Shown here: positions 44,038 through 56,404 of the stretch, in pieces | Position numbering within the stretch: the stretch's first letter is position 1 | How the letters are laid out: each line of letters starts with the position of its first letter | From: Lumbricus rubellus | Taxonomy: Eukaryota; Annelida; Clitellata; Crassiclitellata; Lumbricidae | NCBI GenBank assembly: GCA_945859605.1 | Contig: OX243811.1 | Location: forward strand, 35,816,250-35,880,249 | Direction: 5' to 3' | DNA: 64,000 bases | Translations under genes and position numbers: made by a program | Notes under the pieces: generated by a model | What the model was told of the DNA's origin: nothing | What the model saw: only the letters and a program-made list of their open reading frames with translations | The model's database searches: none

Positions 44038-45477
44038 ATTGACTATGTCCAGTCAGAAATACAATCTTTAACAAGCATTGTTTTCAACAGTTGAAACAAA
44101 CAAATTTGGAGCACTGAACAAACATATTTCGTAGAAACACACGATACCAGCCTCACAAGCACCTCAGAGAAATGAATACTTTCATTCATAAAAAAACAGC
44201 AGAAAGAATGCAAAGGCAAACAGAACTGCTCTCTCAATTCCATATTTTGTAGCCTACATTGCAAGTATATGATAATAATTCTTCAACTGAAATTTACAAA
44301 AAAAGGTAGATGCAAGCCATTCTGAATTTTGCAACACCATGTCAAAGATCTTCCATAGCTCATTGATAGCACAGTAGGCTTAGAACTTATTATTATGGCA
44401 TAGTATGGCTTTAAAATATTCATCATAATTACATTAATTGTGTAACATTGAATTTCATTAGCATAACATTCAGTAGACTAACTTCATAAATTTAGAGTAA
44501 TCAGTATAACATTATAATTATTTAACCAAAATTAAAACTGCTGACACAAGCGAGACCATTAGAACAATCAAATAATGAATGACAAGCGATATCACATAAT
44601 TATATCATATAATATTATCAAAATAACTGTCACATTAAGTATTGCAATTCATGAACTTAACTAATTCAATGAAACATTATGTAATTCAGTTTTCATTGTC
44701 CAATGATACAATACCATGCAAATATTGAACAGCGTAATCAACAAAAATAACGCACCTTATAAGTTCATGCATGGATTTCAAATTTAATTTATATCAGAAA
44801 TGTAATATCACATATAATGCAATTAACAATTTTTTAATTAACAACACATTTATTACTTTTAACCTTATATAATCTGCAAACTTTGAATTATCTTTTCGTA
44901 AACTTGTCTATTGTAATACAAGTTTCACCCATTTTTGAGCTGTGCATAATCCTTGGAATGATCTGCATATAAAAATTTCCAGAAGTCTAATGGCAAGAGA
45001 TGGTTTCTCATGGAGTGGCATTGAAACTCTTTCAGAGAAAATTGTGGGATTGGTTCCAGATGGTAGGAATAAACATGCTTCAATATTCATGTTTTAAGTA
45101 TTCTCAAATAACATTTGTTGCCATTTGGAAACATTATCCAAAGATGGACTTGTACCTATCAAACAGAGTACTTAAGCCATGTTGCCACCTAGATATATTC
45201 ACGACTCTAAAGAACTTTCACTGGTGTCGAAATACTATATAGTATCAAAGAGAATAGCACAAGTACTGCATCAAATTAAATGAGATATTTCAATGTAACG
45301 AACATTCAAACGACTGCTATTCTACTGGGCCTTCGCAAAAAAAATAGCAAGCAAGCATAATACCCTATTTATCTAGCACTAGTTTAACGTGTGGTGCTCG
45401 AGCTAATTATCTCCCTGATTAACATTAGCACCAGAAGAAAGCCGATTCAGTTGGGAATGAACTATGGTGAAGTTCGG
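44038..45477. other. LOXL 3' UTR and downstream AT-rich DNA
   Basis: No gene is recognised. The DNA is AT-rich and free of obvious repeats, consistent with the 3' UTR of the minus-strand LOXL gene. TTTATT at 44849-44854 (AATAAA on the minus strand) is one candidate polyadenylation signal, about 620 bases after the stop. Confidence 0.45.
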
Positions 45478-48400
45478 TCAACCACGACCAAGGACACAGT
45501 TGAAGACTCTCACATCGAATCCACTGTAAACCAGATCACAGATGGCAGCATTGTTGTTGTAGTCCAACTCGGCGACGAGAAATTCCGGATTAATATTGAC
45601 CTGACAACGCAACAAATTCTACCTTAAGAAATTAGGCCTACTTTTAGAAATGGGAAACGCCAAACAAACCAGAAATTAAATTCGTCAATAGCAACCAAAT
45701 TGCAATAAAATGCAGTTATATGTGGTTTTTAAAAACATTCCTGTCAGAATGAACCCATTCATTACTCAGTACTGAATACTGCTGTCAGAGTTACAAATCA
45801 TTAAGAGGTCGTATTGTAGCATAGTACTGGCCTAGTTAGCAACACCGGTAAGCGAGAGTGGCATACGTCTGTTGGTTGCAACAGACTGCGGTTCAAGCCA
45901 TGGGCTGGGAGTTGACATTCAGATATTTAGATATCTCGGGCTAGCACGTGTGGGACGCGGTGGCGACCTTGGGCAAGTTGCTTACTCATCATTGTCTGTG
46001 GGGAAGGCAATAGGAAACCACCTCACTCATCTCATCCCCAGGGGCATAATGCCAATGGACCTGCCTTCGGGCAGAGAACCATCATCATCATCATCATTGT
46101 AGCATAGTATAGTTACCTTGAAAACGTAGTTGCCTGGCTTGACGTCAGTGATGTCTATCCATTGACAATCAATGTCGTGCAAGTAGTCGTCAGCGCAACC
46201 AACCGTTATGCCTGATGTTTTGATGCAAATATTAACACAACAGATTTGAAAAATAATTTGCTTAATATCTTACCACCAAATTTTCAAGTAGGCTACAATG
46301 CTACATGTCTTGTAAGTCACCAGTTTTAAACTAATAATGACCTCAACAGTCTTAACATATATTTGCAGATACGTTTATAAATACTATATTCATGAATCTC
46401 TAAAAGTATTGTGCGTATGCCCTGTTGCCCATGATGAACTATATCTATTCCTTGCAGAAAGTGAGAACTTATATTCTTATGGCCCTACAAAAGGCACTAT
46501 ACATAAGTGGAAGTTATGATTTCGAGACAAGAACAGATTTATCATAATCTAATCTGATTCCATAAATTAATACCGTTATAATAATAATGCTTAAGTCTTG
46601 AATTGGTGATTGCTTCAAGCGAAACCACTGAGAACTCATAATCCCTTTGAGCAATTCAGTTTAAATTTAAAAGGCCACAGAAACCAGAAGTCATATTCTG
46701 CAGTGATACAATCAGTAACAACAGAGAATAATAATATATACTAATCTGATGCACAACAGATAAGATATTAATATCTGTATTTTAACATCTTAAGCGATAT
46801 ATCTTTTACGATAAGTTTGATAGCCATGCAAGCAGCGCATTTGAACAGTTCCTGATTGAAAGGTTCTACACAAACGTTGTGTTAAAAAACTTTACACAAA
46901 TGTTTCTTTAAATTAGTACTACAAGGTACATTAAATTGATTTATATAGCACCATTATCGTCCTACATAGGATGACTGATTTAAGCAAAACCAAATTTAAA
47001 AATGAAAACTGAAGATTTAATTATACAAGTACCTTGGTCACTGAATCCCTTGCAAGCGAATTTCTTGACAACCCCTGAAATACACTGGACATCCTCAAGA
47101 CAAAACGACGCCTTGTGACCCTCTGCAACACGGTTTCCTTTTAGATCCACAATGTCGTAAGATGCAAATATTCGCATGCTGTGATAGTGCCTGCCAAAAG
47201 TAAACTTCATTGCTCAAAAAAAGTTAAAAATATATGCAAGACACAAAAACTCAAGAGTTAGGATGAGAAATAATATAAACAATGTGCCACAGATATCATC
47301 ACATGTCGTTTATTCCAACTCTGATGCTGCTTATTCCAACTGTCAACTCCAGATAGGAACCTTAGGCTGGGCTCAATGCTTGTGATGCGAATCAGCAGAT
47401 AACGTACATGTCTAGGCGTCTGAACACTACTTTCAAACAGATTAAGAGCCTTAATGGTGTTCAGCATCATTTCCTATAGCACAGAAAATGTCTTCTTATT
47501 CTTTATTCTTTATTCCTCTAATTGGCCTGACCTCTTTGCTGTTTGCATCGCGACCGCCATGGTTCAATCCAGATAATTTGCCTTCATAGGTCCCTCCTTA
47601 TAGAATGGGCTTCTCACCTTTGTTCTGCTCTTTCTACCGACTTTCTAAACATGGAGAAAAGCTTGGTTCATGCACTCCTCGATTCATCCTTGCCTTACTT
47701 GATTGAACACACCTGATCTGATCTCAACTTGATTTAATCTCAACTTGATCTGATCTCAACTTGATCTAATCTCAACTTGATCTAATCTCAACTTGATCTA
47801 ATCTCAACTTGATCTGATCTCAACTTGATCTAATCTCAACTTGATCTGATCTCAACTTGATCTAATCTCAACTTGATCTAATCTCAACTTGATCTAATCT
47901 CAACTTGATCTAATCTCAACTTGATCTAATCTGAACTTGATCTAATCTCAACTTGATCTAATCTCAACTTGATCTAATCTGAACTTGATCTAATCTCAAC
48001 TTGATCTAATCTCAACTTGATCTAATCTCAACTTGATCTAATCTCAACTTGATTTAATCTCAACTTGATCTAATCTCAACCTGATCTGATCTCAACTTGA
48101 TCTAATCTCAACCTAATCTGATCTCAACTTGATCTAATCTCAACTTGATCTAATCTCAACTTGATCTAATCTCAACTTGATCTAATCTCAACTTGATCTG
48201 ATCTCAACTTGATCTAATCTCAACTTGATCTGATCTCAACTTGATCTAATCTCAACTTGATCTAATCTCAACTTGATCTAATCTCAACTTGATCTAATCT
48301 CAACTTGATCTAATCTCAACTTGATCTAATCTCAACTTGATCTAATCTGAACTTGATCTAATCTGAACTTGATCTAATCTGAACTTGATCTAATCTGAAC

Positions 48401-51400
48401 TTGATCTAATCTGAACTTGATCTAATCTCAACTTGATCTAATCTCAACTTGATCTAATCTGAACTTGATTTAATCTCAACTTGATCTAATCTCAACCTGA
48501 TCTGATCTCAACTTGATCTAATCTCAACCTAATCTGATCTCAACTTGATCTAATCTCAACTTGATCTAATCTCAACTTGATCTAATCTCAACTTGATCTA
48601 ATCTCAACTTGATCTGATCTCAACTTGATCTAATCTCAACTTGATCTGATCTCAACTTGATCTAATCTCAACTTGATCTAATCTCAACTTGATCTAATCT
48701 CAACTTGATCTAATCTCAACTTGATCTAATCTCAACTTGATCTAATCTCAACTTGATCTAATCTCAACTTGATCTAATCTCAACTTGATCTAATCTCAAC
48801 TTGATCTAATCTGAACTTGATCTAATCTGAACTTGATCTAATCTGAACTTGATCTAATCTCAACTTGATCTAATCTGAACTTGATTTAATCTCAACTTGA
48901 TCTAATCTCAACCTGATCTGATCTCAACTTGATCTAATCTCAACCTAATCTGATCTCAACTTGATCTAATCTCAACTTGATCTAATCTCAACTTGATCTA
49001 ATCTCAACTTGATCTAATCTCAACTTGATCTGATCTCAACTTGATCTAATCTCAACTTGATCTGATCTCAACTTGATCTAATCTCAACTTGATCTAATCT
49101 CAACTTGATCTAATCTCAACTTGATCTAATCTCAACTTGATCTAATCTCAACTTGATCTAATCTCAACTTGATCTAATCTCAACTTGATCTAATCTCAAC
49201 TTGATCTAATCTCAACTTGATCTAATCTCAACTTGATCTAATCTGAACTTGATCTAATCTCAACTTGATCTAATCTGAACTTGATCTAATCTCAACTTGA
49301 TTTAATCTCAACTTGATCTAATCTCAACTTGATCTGATCTCATCCATATTTACCCAACCAAGTTGAGATCGGATCAAGTTGCCTATGAATAACATGGTTC
49401 CCGCCATAGAATTCTCAAGATTACGATTACAGCCTAACTTAGCTGACCTTATTTAACCTGGCCTGAACTTAACTGACCTGACCTTATCTTCTGTATGATT
49501 CTCTATCTGTTTGTCTATACTCACATGTGACACAGATGCCACTCCCAATCCTCTTTGCGTAGATCTGGACGGAAGTCTGCTGTTCCAAAGTTCCAGATGC
49601 TGCTCGAAAAACGAAGCAAGCGGCGCTTGAAGATATGCCAGTCTACAAAGAAAGCAATTTTTAAAAACTAATTATGATGAAGAATTGAAATTAAAAATAC
49701 CAGTTATGTTGTTCATTGCATACATGATCGCTAACGATGAGTAAAGAGGAACGACATATGGAACGGCAGCTGTTCATTGAATTTCTTAAAGTTCCATCAC
49801 AAGAACATAGAAAGCAACTGCACTAAAGCGATTAATTGTCAGTGCCAAAACAAAGCAAGACCATAATTATGAACGAATAGAATTGGCTTTGACCACTGGC
49901 AAAACCAGAGACATAGAAGGAAGAAGCTCATTTTGTAGGTTGCATTGAAGCCTGCTCCAGCCTCCAGCTCAAGAGATTGACAATGGCAAAGCTTCCATAT
50001 GCTGCACTAAGCAAGTCTGGGATGGAGTGACAAAAAGATCACCCTGATTTGCAAACAAAGAGATCTGCAAACATGTACCAATGACACTGAAATACACAGG
50101 TTTCTTAGATAGGATGGAGCACAACTGGCCAGGTAGTTAAGCATCAGCTGAATAGTGTAATTATATAGAAATAGGGCAAATATGCAATGCTTTAGTCATG
50201 TAATACAGCAGCAATAAATATTGCAGTAATATAATACTACAGTCAAGATCTCATGACTGGGCTTTGCTGAAAGACGTACAGAGATACCAAGGATTTCATG
50301 TTGCGGAGTTGATGCACAAGGTGATAATAAAATAATCCAATAGCCCTTGAGGTCGCACACCAGACAATTCCCACACGCTCGCACACACACACAGCTTGAA
50401 AGCTTATCCTATGATCCTAAGCAGTAAATGGCAGCAATTCAACAAAAATCATAGCGCATAAAAACTTATAGAAACAAAAAAGATGAATAAATAAAGAAAT
50501 CAGTCTCCAGTCATGTATGATTGTATGTATGGCTGACCATGACGGGTTTTCTTGATGTTGAAGGCCGTCTGAGCAGCACAGTTTTCTTCCATGGCGCACT
50601 GCAGATAGTACATCGCTTGATCTTGCAGGTACGCACTTTTCGCAAGCAACGTCGTATTTGGAACCAAATCAGGAAGCTCTACAGATAATTATCAACAGCA
50701 ACTAAGGAATCTTATATTAAACCCATTAGATTAAATTAATAATTATTACTTTGCCAGTAATATGTTTTCACTATTGTTAATTTTATTTACTCATTATAAC
50801 TAATTTCACAATTATCAGCATGATTATTATTGATAACTGTAATAGTAAAAACTTATAATAAACTAGCTGTACCCGGCCACGCGTTGCTGTGGCTGAAAAG
50901 AACGTCCAACCATCCCTCCCCTATTACTATGCAATTATAATTATTTCTTTCATCGTTGGTACTGCTACTACTCTTCATTTTTTGTATTATTACTATTTAA
51001 TACAATCTAAGGTGTAACTAATTACTCATCAATAAAAATGTTAGTACAGCATTATTTTTGAATGTCATGTTATTTACAATGACACATTATTTATACATTT
51101 ATAATTATTGAAATCCATTGTTATTACTGAGCACAAACAGCAAAAAATTAAGTGGCAGACTTAGTCTCATCCGGAACTGCTGATTTTTAATACTGATAGT
51201 AGTATCATTAATCTGCCCACTGGTGCCCAGCATGTATCACAATCAATTAATTCACTGAGGAACAGCTAAACACATTTTAAGGAAACTACTTGAAAACATC
51301 TGCTTTGAATGTATCAAAATAACGAAATGAGAAAAGCAAATGCCCAGAGGTCACACTACCGGTGGCACAGACAACTCCGGCTACCATGTCTCTACGACGA

Positions 51401-54400
51401 CATGTCGTAACAGTGGCTCCAGATTCTTCATGGTAACAGTCGGACAATTTCTCCTCTTCACCATCACAGTGGACTCCGGCTGCCATCTTCACCAGGGTCT
51501 CACCACCAAAGAAGCTCACCTAGACAGGTGAATAAGCACAGGTAGCAAATGATCACAAACGCTCACTTAATTTGCACATGTTAGAACAACCCTCAATTGC
51601 ATATATACATGTAACTGATGTAAGTGGCAAAATATCAAAACTCACAAATACATACTTAAGTCTACAGGTAAATAATTAGAACTTACCTTGAGTAAGCTTA
51701 CCCATGTGCATTTACTGATAATATGATTAAACAGCTTACATAGTCAGGTAAATGCATACTTTGCATAGGTGAATAATATTAACTAAATCAGCTCACTTGA
51801 ATCATTCAAGTTGAATGAACCAGTGAAATTGGCTCATCTGGATTATGTTTACAAGTGAATAGGTAGATGATTAAAATACAGTACCTGGAGAGCTGACTTA
51901 GAGAATCCTAATCCGGCTTGTTTGCAAGCGACTCGTGCTTCAAGCATGGTCCAGTGATCACTGCAGATGACGCCCCATTCTGATCCGTCAAAGCTCACCT
52001 CCAGTCTACCCTCATTTGTATTTCGGCCATTTACAACACGCACCTGGTATTCCTACAGGTAACAAGCATATAATATATATTTTATTAATAAACATCATAA
52101 AAGAAATAAATAAACAACCTAACATACACATAACCAACACACAATTTATGCATTAATTATTCAGCTATCCCTACGTACAAACAGCGCACAGATAAAAAGG
52201 TCACTACCGACTTAATCGACTGGCAACATACTGGTAAGTAACACGTCAACAAATTAATGTTCAGGTATTTGGCACATCACTTTTGATAATGTTTACATGT
52301 CCACCCTCCCTTTCTAACATTTCCCTGAATTCATTACATGCAAGCACCACTCTGCTCCATCAATGCTCACCTCCAGTTTACCCCTAATTGTATTTTGACC
52401 ATTACGACACAGATGTGTGGCTGATCCAAAGTTTCTTAATTCAGTTTTCAGTTCTGTATGTTGTCAACACCTTAATTTCCTTTGAGTCAAAACATAGGAT
52501 GCATGTTTCTACTTTCTCGCCCACTCTAGCATAAAGTGATGGTTTGACCAATTGGAAGTCTGGTTCTGATTTTTTAAAATAAAGTGACCAGCAAATGATG
52601 CCCTGAAAGAATAATAACAGCACTATAGAAGCCATTATTAATATTAGATTTAATAGATAAGAAACATAGGCTGACCTAATCTACATCCACACGATAAACA
52701 CAATGTCATGGTCTTTGATCCCAAGCAAAATGGCTGAAGCTTATTCCAGAATGATGGCCTAACCACAGCAAAGCTTCTATTTTGCACACTGGCAGCACAC
52801 AAATGGGGAGCAACCAGATTATCCTATGTTCCAAGCCATTAAGAAATCTGAACCTAGGCAAATGATGCTGTAATGCATAGTCATCAGGTTAGAAGGATTT
52901 AAATCACAGAGACAGTATTAAATGGTGAGTTCGGTATGAACGTAGCATAAAGACATGGGACAACACAAACCGATGGTTTATGGCGATGTCTGACACTATG
53001 ATCCAACTGCATCATCTCTTGATAGACGGCATTCTCGCTGAAATTGAGATGTCGAGTCGTGGCCATAGATGTCGTCGTCGTCAACTTCTGACTTGACGTC
53101 CTCCGAACAGTTCGAGGCGTTGAAGTCGTGCTCAGGCGACTGTTCAGTCGATTCGTCGCTCGGGAATTCCGAGGAGCACAAAAAACCCCAGCAGCCTCAC
53201 GTTCGTCGCAGTTGTGGCTGCCAAACGGCTCATGTTGGCAGTCGACAATGGATGCTTCATCACCATGACACTGGACGTTGTCCAAACCAATTCCTTATAT
53301 GAAAGAATGAGACAACAGGCATTGAATGCATCTAATGAATTACAGTAAGAAAAAGAAAAAATATGCATCTAATGAATTACAGTAAGAAAAAAGATGAATG
53401 CATCTAATGAATTACAGTAAAAAAAGATGAATGCATCTAATGAATTACAGTAAGAAAAAAGATGAATGCATCTAATGAATTACAGTAAGAAAAAGATGAA
53501 TATGTATATCTAATGAATTACAGTAAAAAAAGATGAATGCATCTAATGAATTACAGTAAGAAACAGATGAATGCATCTAATGAATTACAGTAAAAAAAGA
53601 TGAATGCATCTAATGAATTACAGTAAGAAAAAGATTAATGTATTTAATGGATTACATCAAGAAAAAGACTAGGACTTAGCAATGTAGCTGTGGGCACATG
53701 GTAAACAGAGGCGGTGATATGCATTTTTCCCCAGGACACAGTGAGGACAGTTATACAAGCAACCACTGCAGGGCACGATTTATTTCGAGTGCAAGGCAAA
53801 AATTTGGCAGCCATGTGGCAGGGTAAAGGTTTTACGAGGGCATTGCCCTTTTTTAGAGTCGCTAGACAGTAAATACATCAATCAGTGTTCTTCAAACCAA
53901 TGTCTCTGCCAACAAGAATGCAAGTTGTTGTTCAGACTATTAAAAGCCAAAAAATCAGACAGCAAATGCAGTCTAAATACTAATGCATCAGATAAAACAA
54001 GGTGACAGAATGCATTGATGTTGTCTACTGCCATCTAATTCAAAACCTTGAACGAAAGAAGATCAAAAAGCTATCATTTGTTGTTAAAATGATAACTTAA
54101 ATGCAACACAACATAGAAGTTGATAGAACAACAACAGAATGAAATGGCACTGGAAGTTGACTAAATTATTGCTTTATGAATTAATGAAGGTTTGCCACAA
54201 GTTTAATAAACCAAAGCAATGACTGTCTATTACCATTTTCAAATCAAATCAAATCAAAATGGATTATTTTGTCATCAAATTAAACATGTCAGGTCTACAC
54301 ATCATTACAACTGTTACAATTTAAGTCTTTTTTAAGAGGAAGCTCTAAAGGGATTGAACAACTAGGGGCACCAATAATCGATTGAATTTTTAGATATGTG

Positions 54401-56404
54401 GTGGCCTTAATGAAACTTTACCATTTCAACAGTGATTAAAGAAATTTAAGTGACAAAGCAGAAGGAAGCAACATAAACTGAGAACAGAAACAACGAAAAA
54501 GAAAGAGAAACTGAGAGACTGAACACTATTGAGTCAATAAATGATTTAGAAAAAGATAACAAATGCTTAATTACTACTCAGAGAGACCATAAGCCTACAC
54601 TGCACAAATGCTCATGAAGGACAGCAGGTGCGAGTGTGGCAAGGTTGTTTACTTTTTATTAGGTAACTTCTATTAAACAGGCCCTTTATTTTTTTAAACT
54701 CAAATTCTGGGAGATAGGCATATTTCCTTTCAACCATAGTTGTAACATTTTCTACTGTGACAGTGGTGTCTAGTCACGTGACATCAGTCCATCACTTTTT
54801 AAAGTGGTGGTGATAGTCACCACCACCTTTTGGTCCTGCAAAGAAAATTTTATTTTTTTAAACTAAAGCATTTGGCTGTCTAGCGACTAGGCAATTCATG
54901 CATACTTGAAATTGCAACGGTGGCAGAGCCGATAGAGGCATTCACAGTGTGTTCACTGTTCACACTGTATTACAGTCAGTTCTTTCTTATAATATAATTA
55001 TAGCCTATGTTTGGTTTCATACTTAGGTGAAATCGTCCATTTAGTTGTAGTCTGGACTTGACACCGCAAAATCGAGTTTCTATAAAAAGGCCAAATTATC
55101 AAATTATAATTAAGAAAATCAAGTAGAGTAGAGGGGCGCAAAACGCTCCCTTTAATGGCTCTTTCTAATTTAGAATGTGTGTAATAGCATTGCGAGCATG
55201 AAATTAATGTATGATCTAGTGCTGAATGTTCCACATAAAGTTCTATGGTATTCAATAAAATTTGAAAAAGATGATATTACAAATGATTAAATACAAGGCA
55301 CGTCTAAAGGGAGTTTTGCCCCGCCCTAAATAAAATTCCCCTTGTTACCCCATTTGTATTTTATTTTTATGTCTGTGACCTCTAAGCCTAAAAGCACTAT
55401 AAATAGATATAGTGCTCTATTTGTCTCTGAGGGTATTTAGGACTGCCTCTCCATTCTTTTTAACACAAGAAAAATTGCTTAATAAGATTGGACTTAAAGT
55501 GCATGCAGATACATGGGGCGTTTGCCCCCAGGCCAAGTGAAACAATAGGGGTCATATTTGCCTCGCTTGGTGCTACCCTGTGAGATTGCCTATATCATTA
55601 AAATAAACTATATCTACCTAATTCTAAAGTCACATTTATTTTGCACAGTACTTCGATATATGGTATATTTTCGGCCTACATTTGTATTAATTGCTAAGCC
55701 TTACATTTAACGCTACAAAGTGGCAGCAGGCTCACAGAAAGTGAATTTTATTGAAAACACGAAAATTTTAACCAAACCATCAAAACACAAATGGCTAGTG
55801 ATTATCTCAACAGAGTATGACTAAAATATTCCAGAGCATTAAAACTGTTTACTACATAGCATATGGAGGGCAAGGTGGGAGGGGGCATTTCCCCCCTCCC
55901 CCACCCCGACACTGCTGTTCTACTTTGCATCTAAAGTGCCCACAAAGCCTACTAAAGGAATAAAGAGGAAGGAAGACAGAAGCAAAGGGAAGAGTATGTC
56001 TAGTGAACAGAGCTGCAGGAATAGTTAGGCTACCAGCAGTAGGCCTATCTGGAGAAAAGTTACGCCCATGCTTTCAAGTTTTAACCCATCAATATTCAAG
56101 TAAGTTTATACTCACTGTGTCTCGTTTGTCCAAAGTAGGACTGACTGGTGTGTCCCAGGGCGTGGGGATAACCGAGAGACCGACAGACGACCCTGGCCGC
56201 CTGCAAGTTCCACCCATCATCGCAGACCGACCAGAGCCTCCCGTTGTGATAGAGGATCACATTCCCCGTTCCAGGGGCAGTCCCACCCTCCAGAACAATA
56301 TCCCCCTCCGACAGACTGCGTCGTGATGGCGTCGCCGGCTGACGAACTATGGCAACACCGGGTGTTAACAAGAGCACCACAGCAATACCAAGAAGACGAA
56401 ACAT
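45478..56404 (-). CDS. LOXL2: Lysyl oxidase homolog (LOXL2/3/4 type), two SRCR domains, complete
   Basis: A secreted copper amine oxidase that deaminates lysines of collagens and elastin-like proteins to start matrix cross-linking. Nine exons: 56404-56116, 53293-52971, 52052-51885, 51519-51360, 50678-50538, 49642-49525, 47190-47033, 46211-46117 and 45600-45478, all phases matching, 524 aa. Signal peptide [22 protein letters not shown] 1 about 35-137 ([12 protein letters not shown] to GVFCAP); Ser/Thr/Arg-rich linker 138-204; SRCR 2 about 208-313 ([10 protein letters not shown] to AGVVCAT); catalytic domain from [10 protein letters not shown] at 316. Copper histidines H399, H401 and H403 lie in [13 protein letters not shown]. 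The cofactor (LTQ) precursors are K426 in [12 protein letters not shown] and Y462 in [14 protein letters not shown], 36 apart as in human LOXL2. [17 protein letters not shown] is intact. It has two SRCR domains rather than the four of vertebrate LOXL2-4. The exact donor of the linker exon (52971) is the least certain junction. Confidence 0.95.
45845..46106 (+). repeat. SINE-like repeat with CCTGCCTTCGGGCAG hairpin and ATC tail
   Basis: A B-box-like GGTTCAAGCC near 45891 is followed by ACCTTGGGCAAGTTGCTTAC, AGGAAACCACCTCACTCATC, the hairpin CTGCCTTCGGGCAG, and an (ATC)n tail ending about ten bases from LOXL exon 8's donor (46117). A tail fragment of the same family lies at 40702-40735. Confidence 0.7.
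47716..49345. repeat. 16-bp satellite in LOXL intron with 416-bp higher-order repeat
   Basis: About 100 tandem copies of AACTTGATCTAATCTC. Variant monomers recur at exactly 416-bp steps: CAACCTGATCTG at about 48078, 48494 and 48910, and GATTTAATCT at 48051, 48467 and 48883. That equals 26 monomers per higher-order unit. It lies in the LOXL intron between the exons ending at 49525 and beginning at 47190. Confidence 0.96.
50862..50915. mobile_element. Fragment of the AGCTGTACCCGGCCACGCG repeat
   Basis: ACTAGCTGTACCCGGCCACG followed by CGTTGCTGTGGCTGAAAAGA matches the head of the repeat at 13066-13540. It is truncated after about 55 bp, in a LOXL intron. Confidence 0.75.
52348..52410 (-). pseudogene. 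Decayed partial duplicate of the second SRCR exon of LOXL
   Basis: About 63 bp aligns with 51976-52039 (start of the SRCR 2 exon) at roughly 80% identity with a one-base deletion. It is in the same orientation and translates as [16 protein letters not shown] next to the real [16 protein letters not shown]. Similarity stops after EW and no acceptor or donor is conserved, so it is a relic exon. Confidence 0.78.
53320..53640. repeat. Minisatellite, TGCATCTAATGAATTACAGT units
   Basis: About nine copies of a 33-38-bp unit, GATGAATGCATCTAATGAAT plus TACAGTAAGAAAAA. It begins about 27 bases upstream of the acceptor of LOXL exon 2 in gene sense. Confidence 0.95.
53650..56115. other. LOXL intron 1
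   Basis: AT-rich intronic DNA. CAAATCAAATCAAAT repeats occur near 54238-54260. No other coding exon with SRCR features is recognised, which supports a direct join of the two halves of SRCR 1. Confidence 0.55.

Noticed and set aside
45391..45627. 78-codon plus-strand frame
   Set aside because: Antisense of the last LOXL exon, whose minus-strand reading is clearly conserved.
56003..56326. 107-codon plus-strand frame
   Set aside because: Antisense of LOXL exon 1 (signal peptide and SRCR 1).
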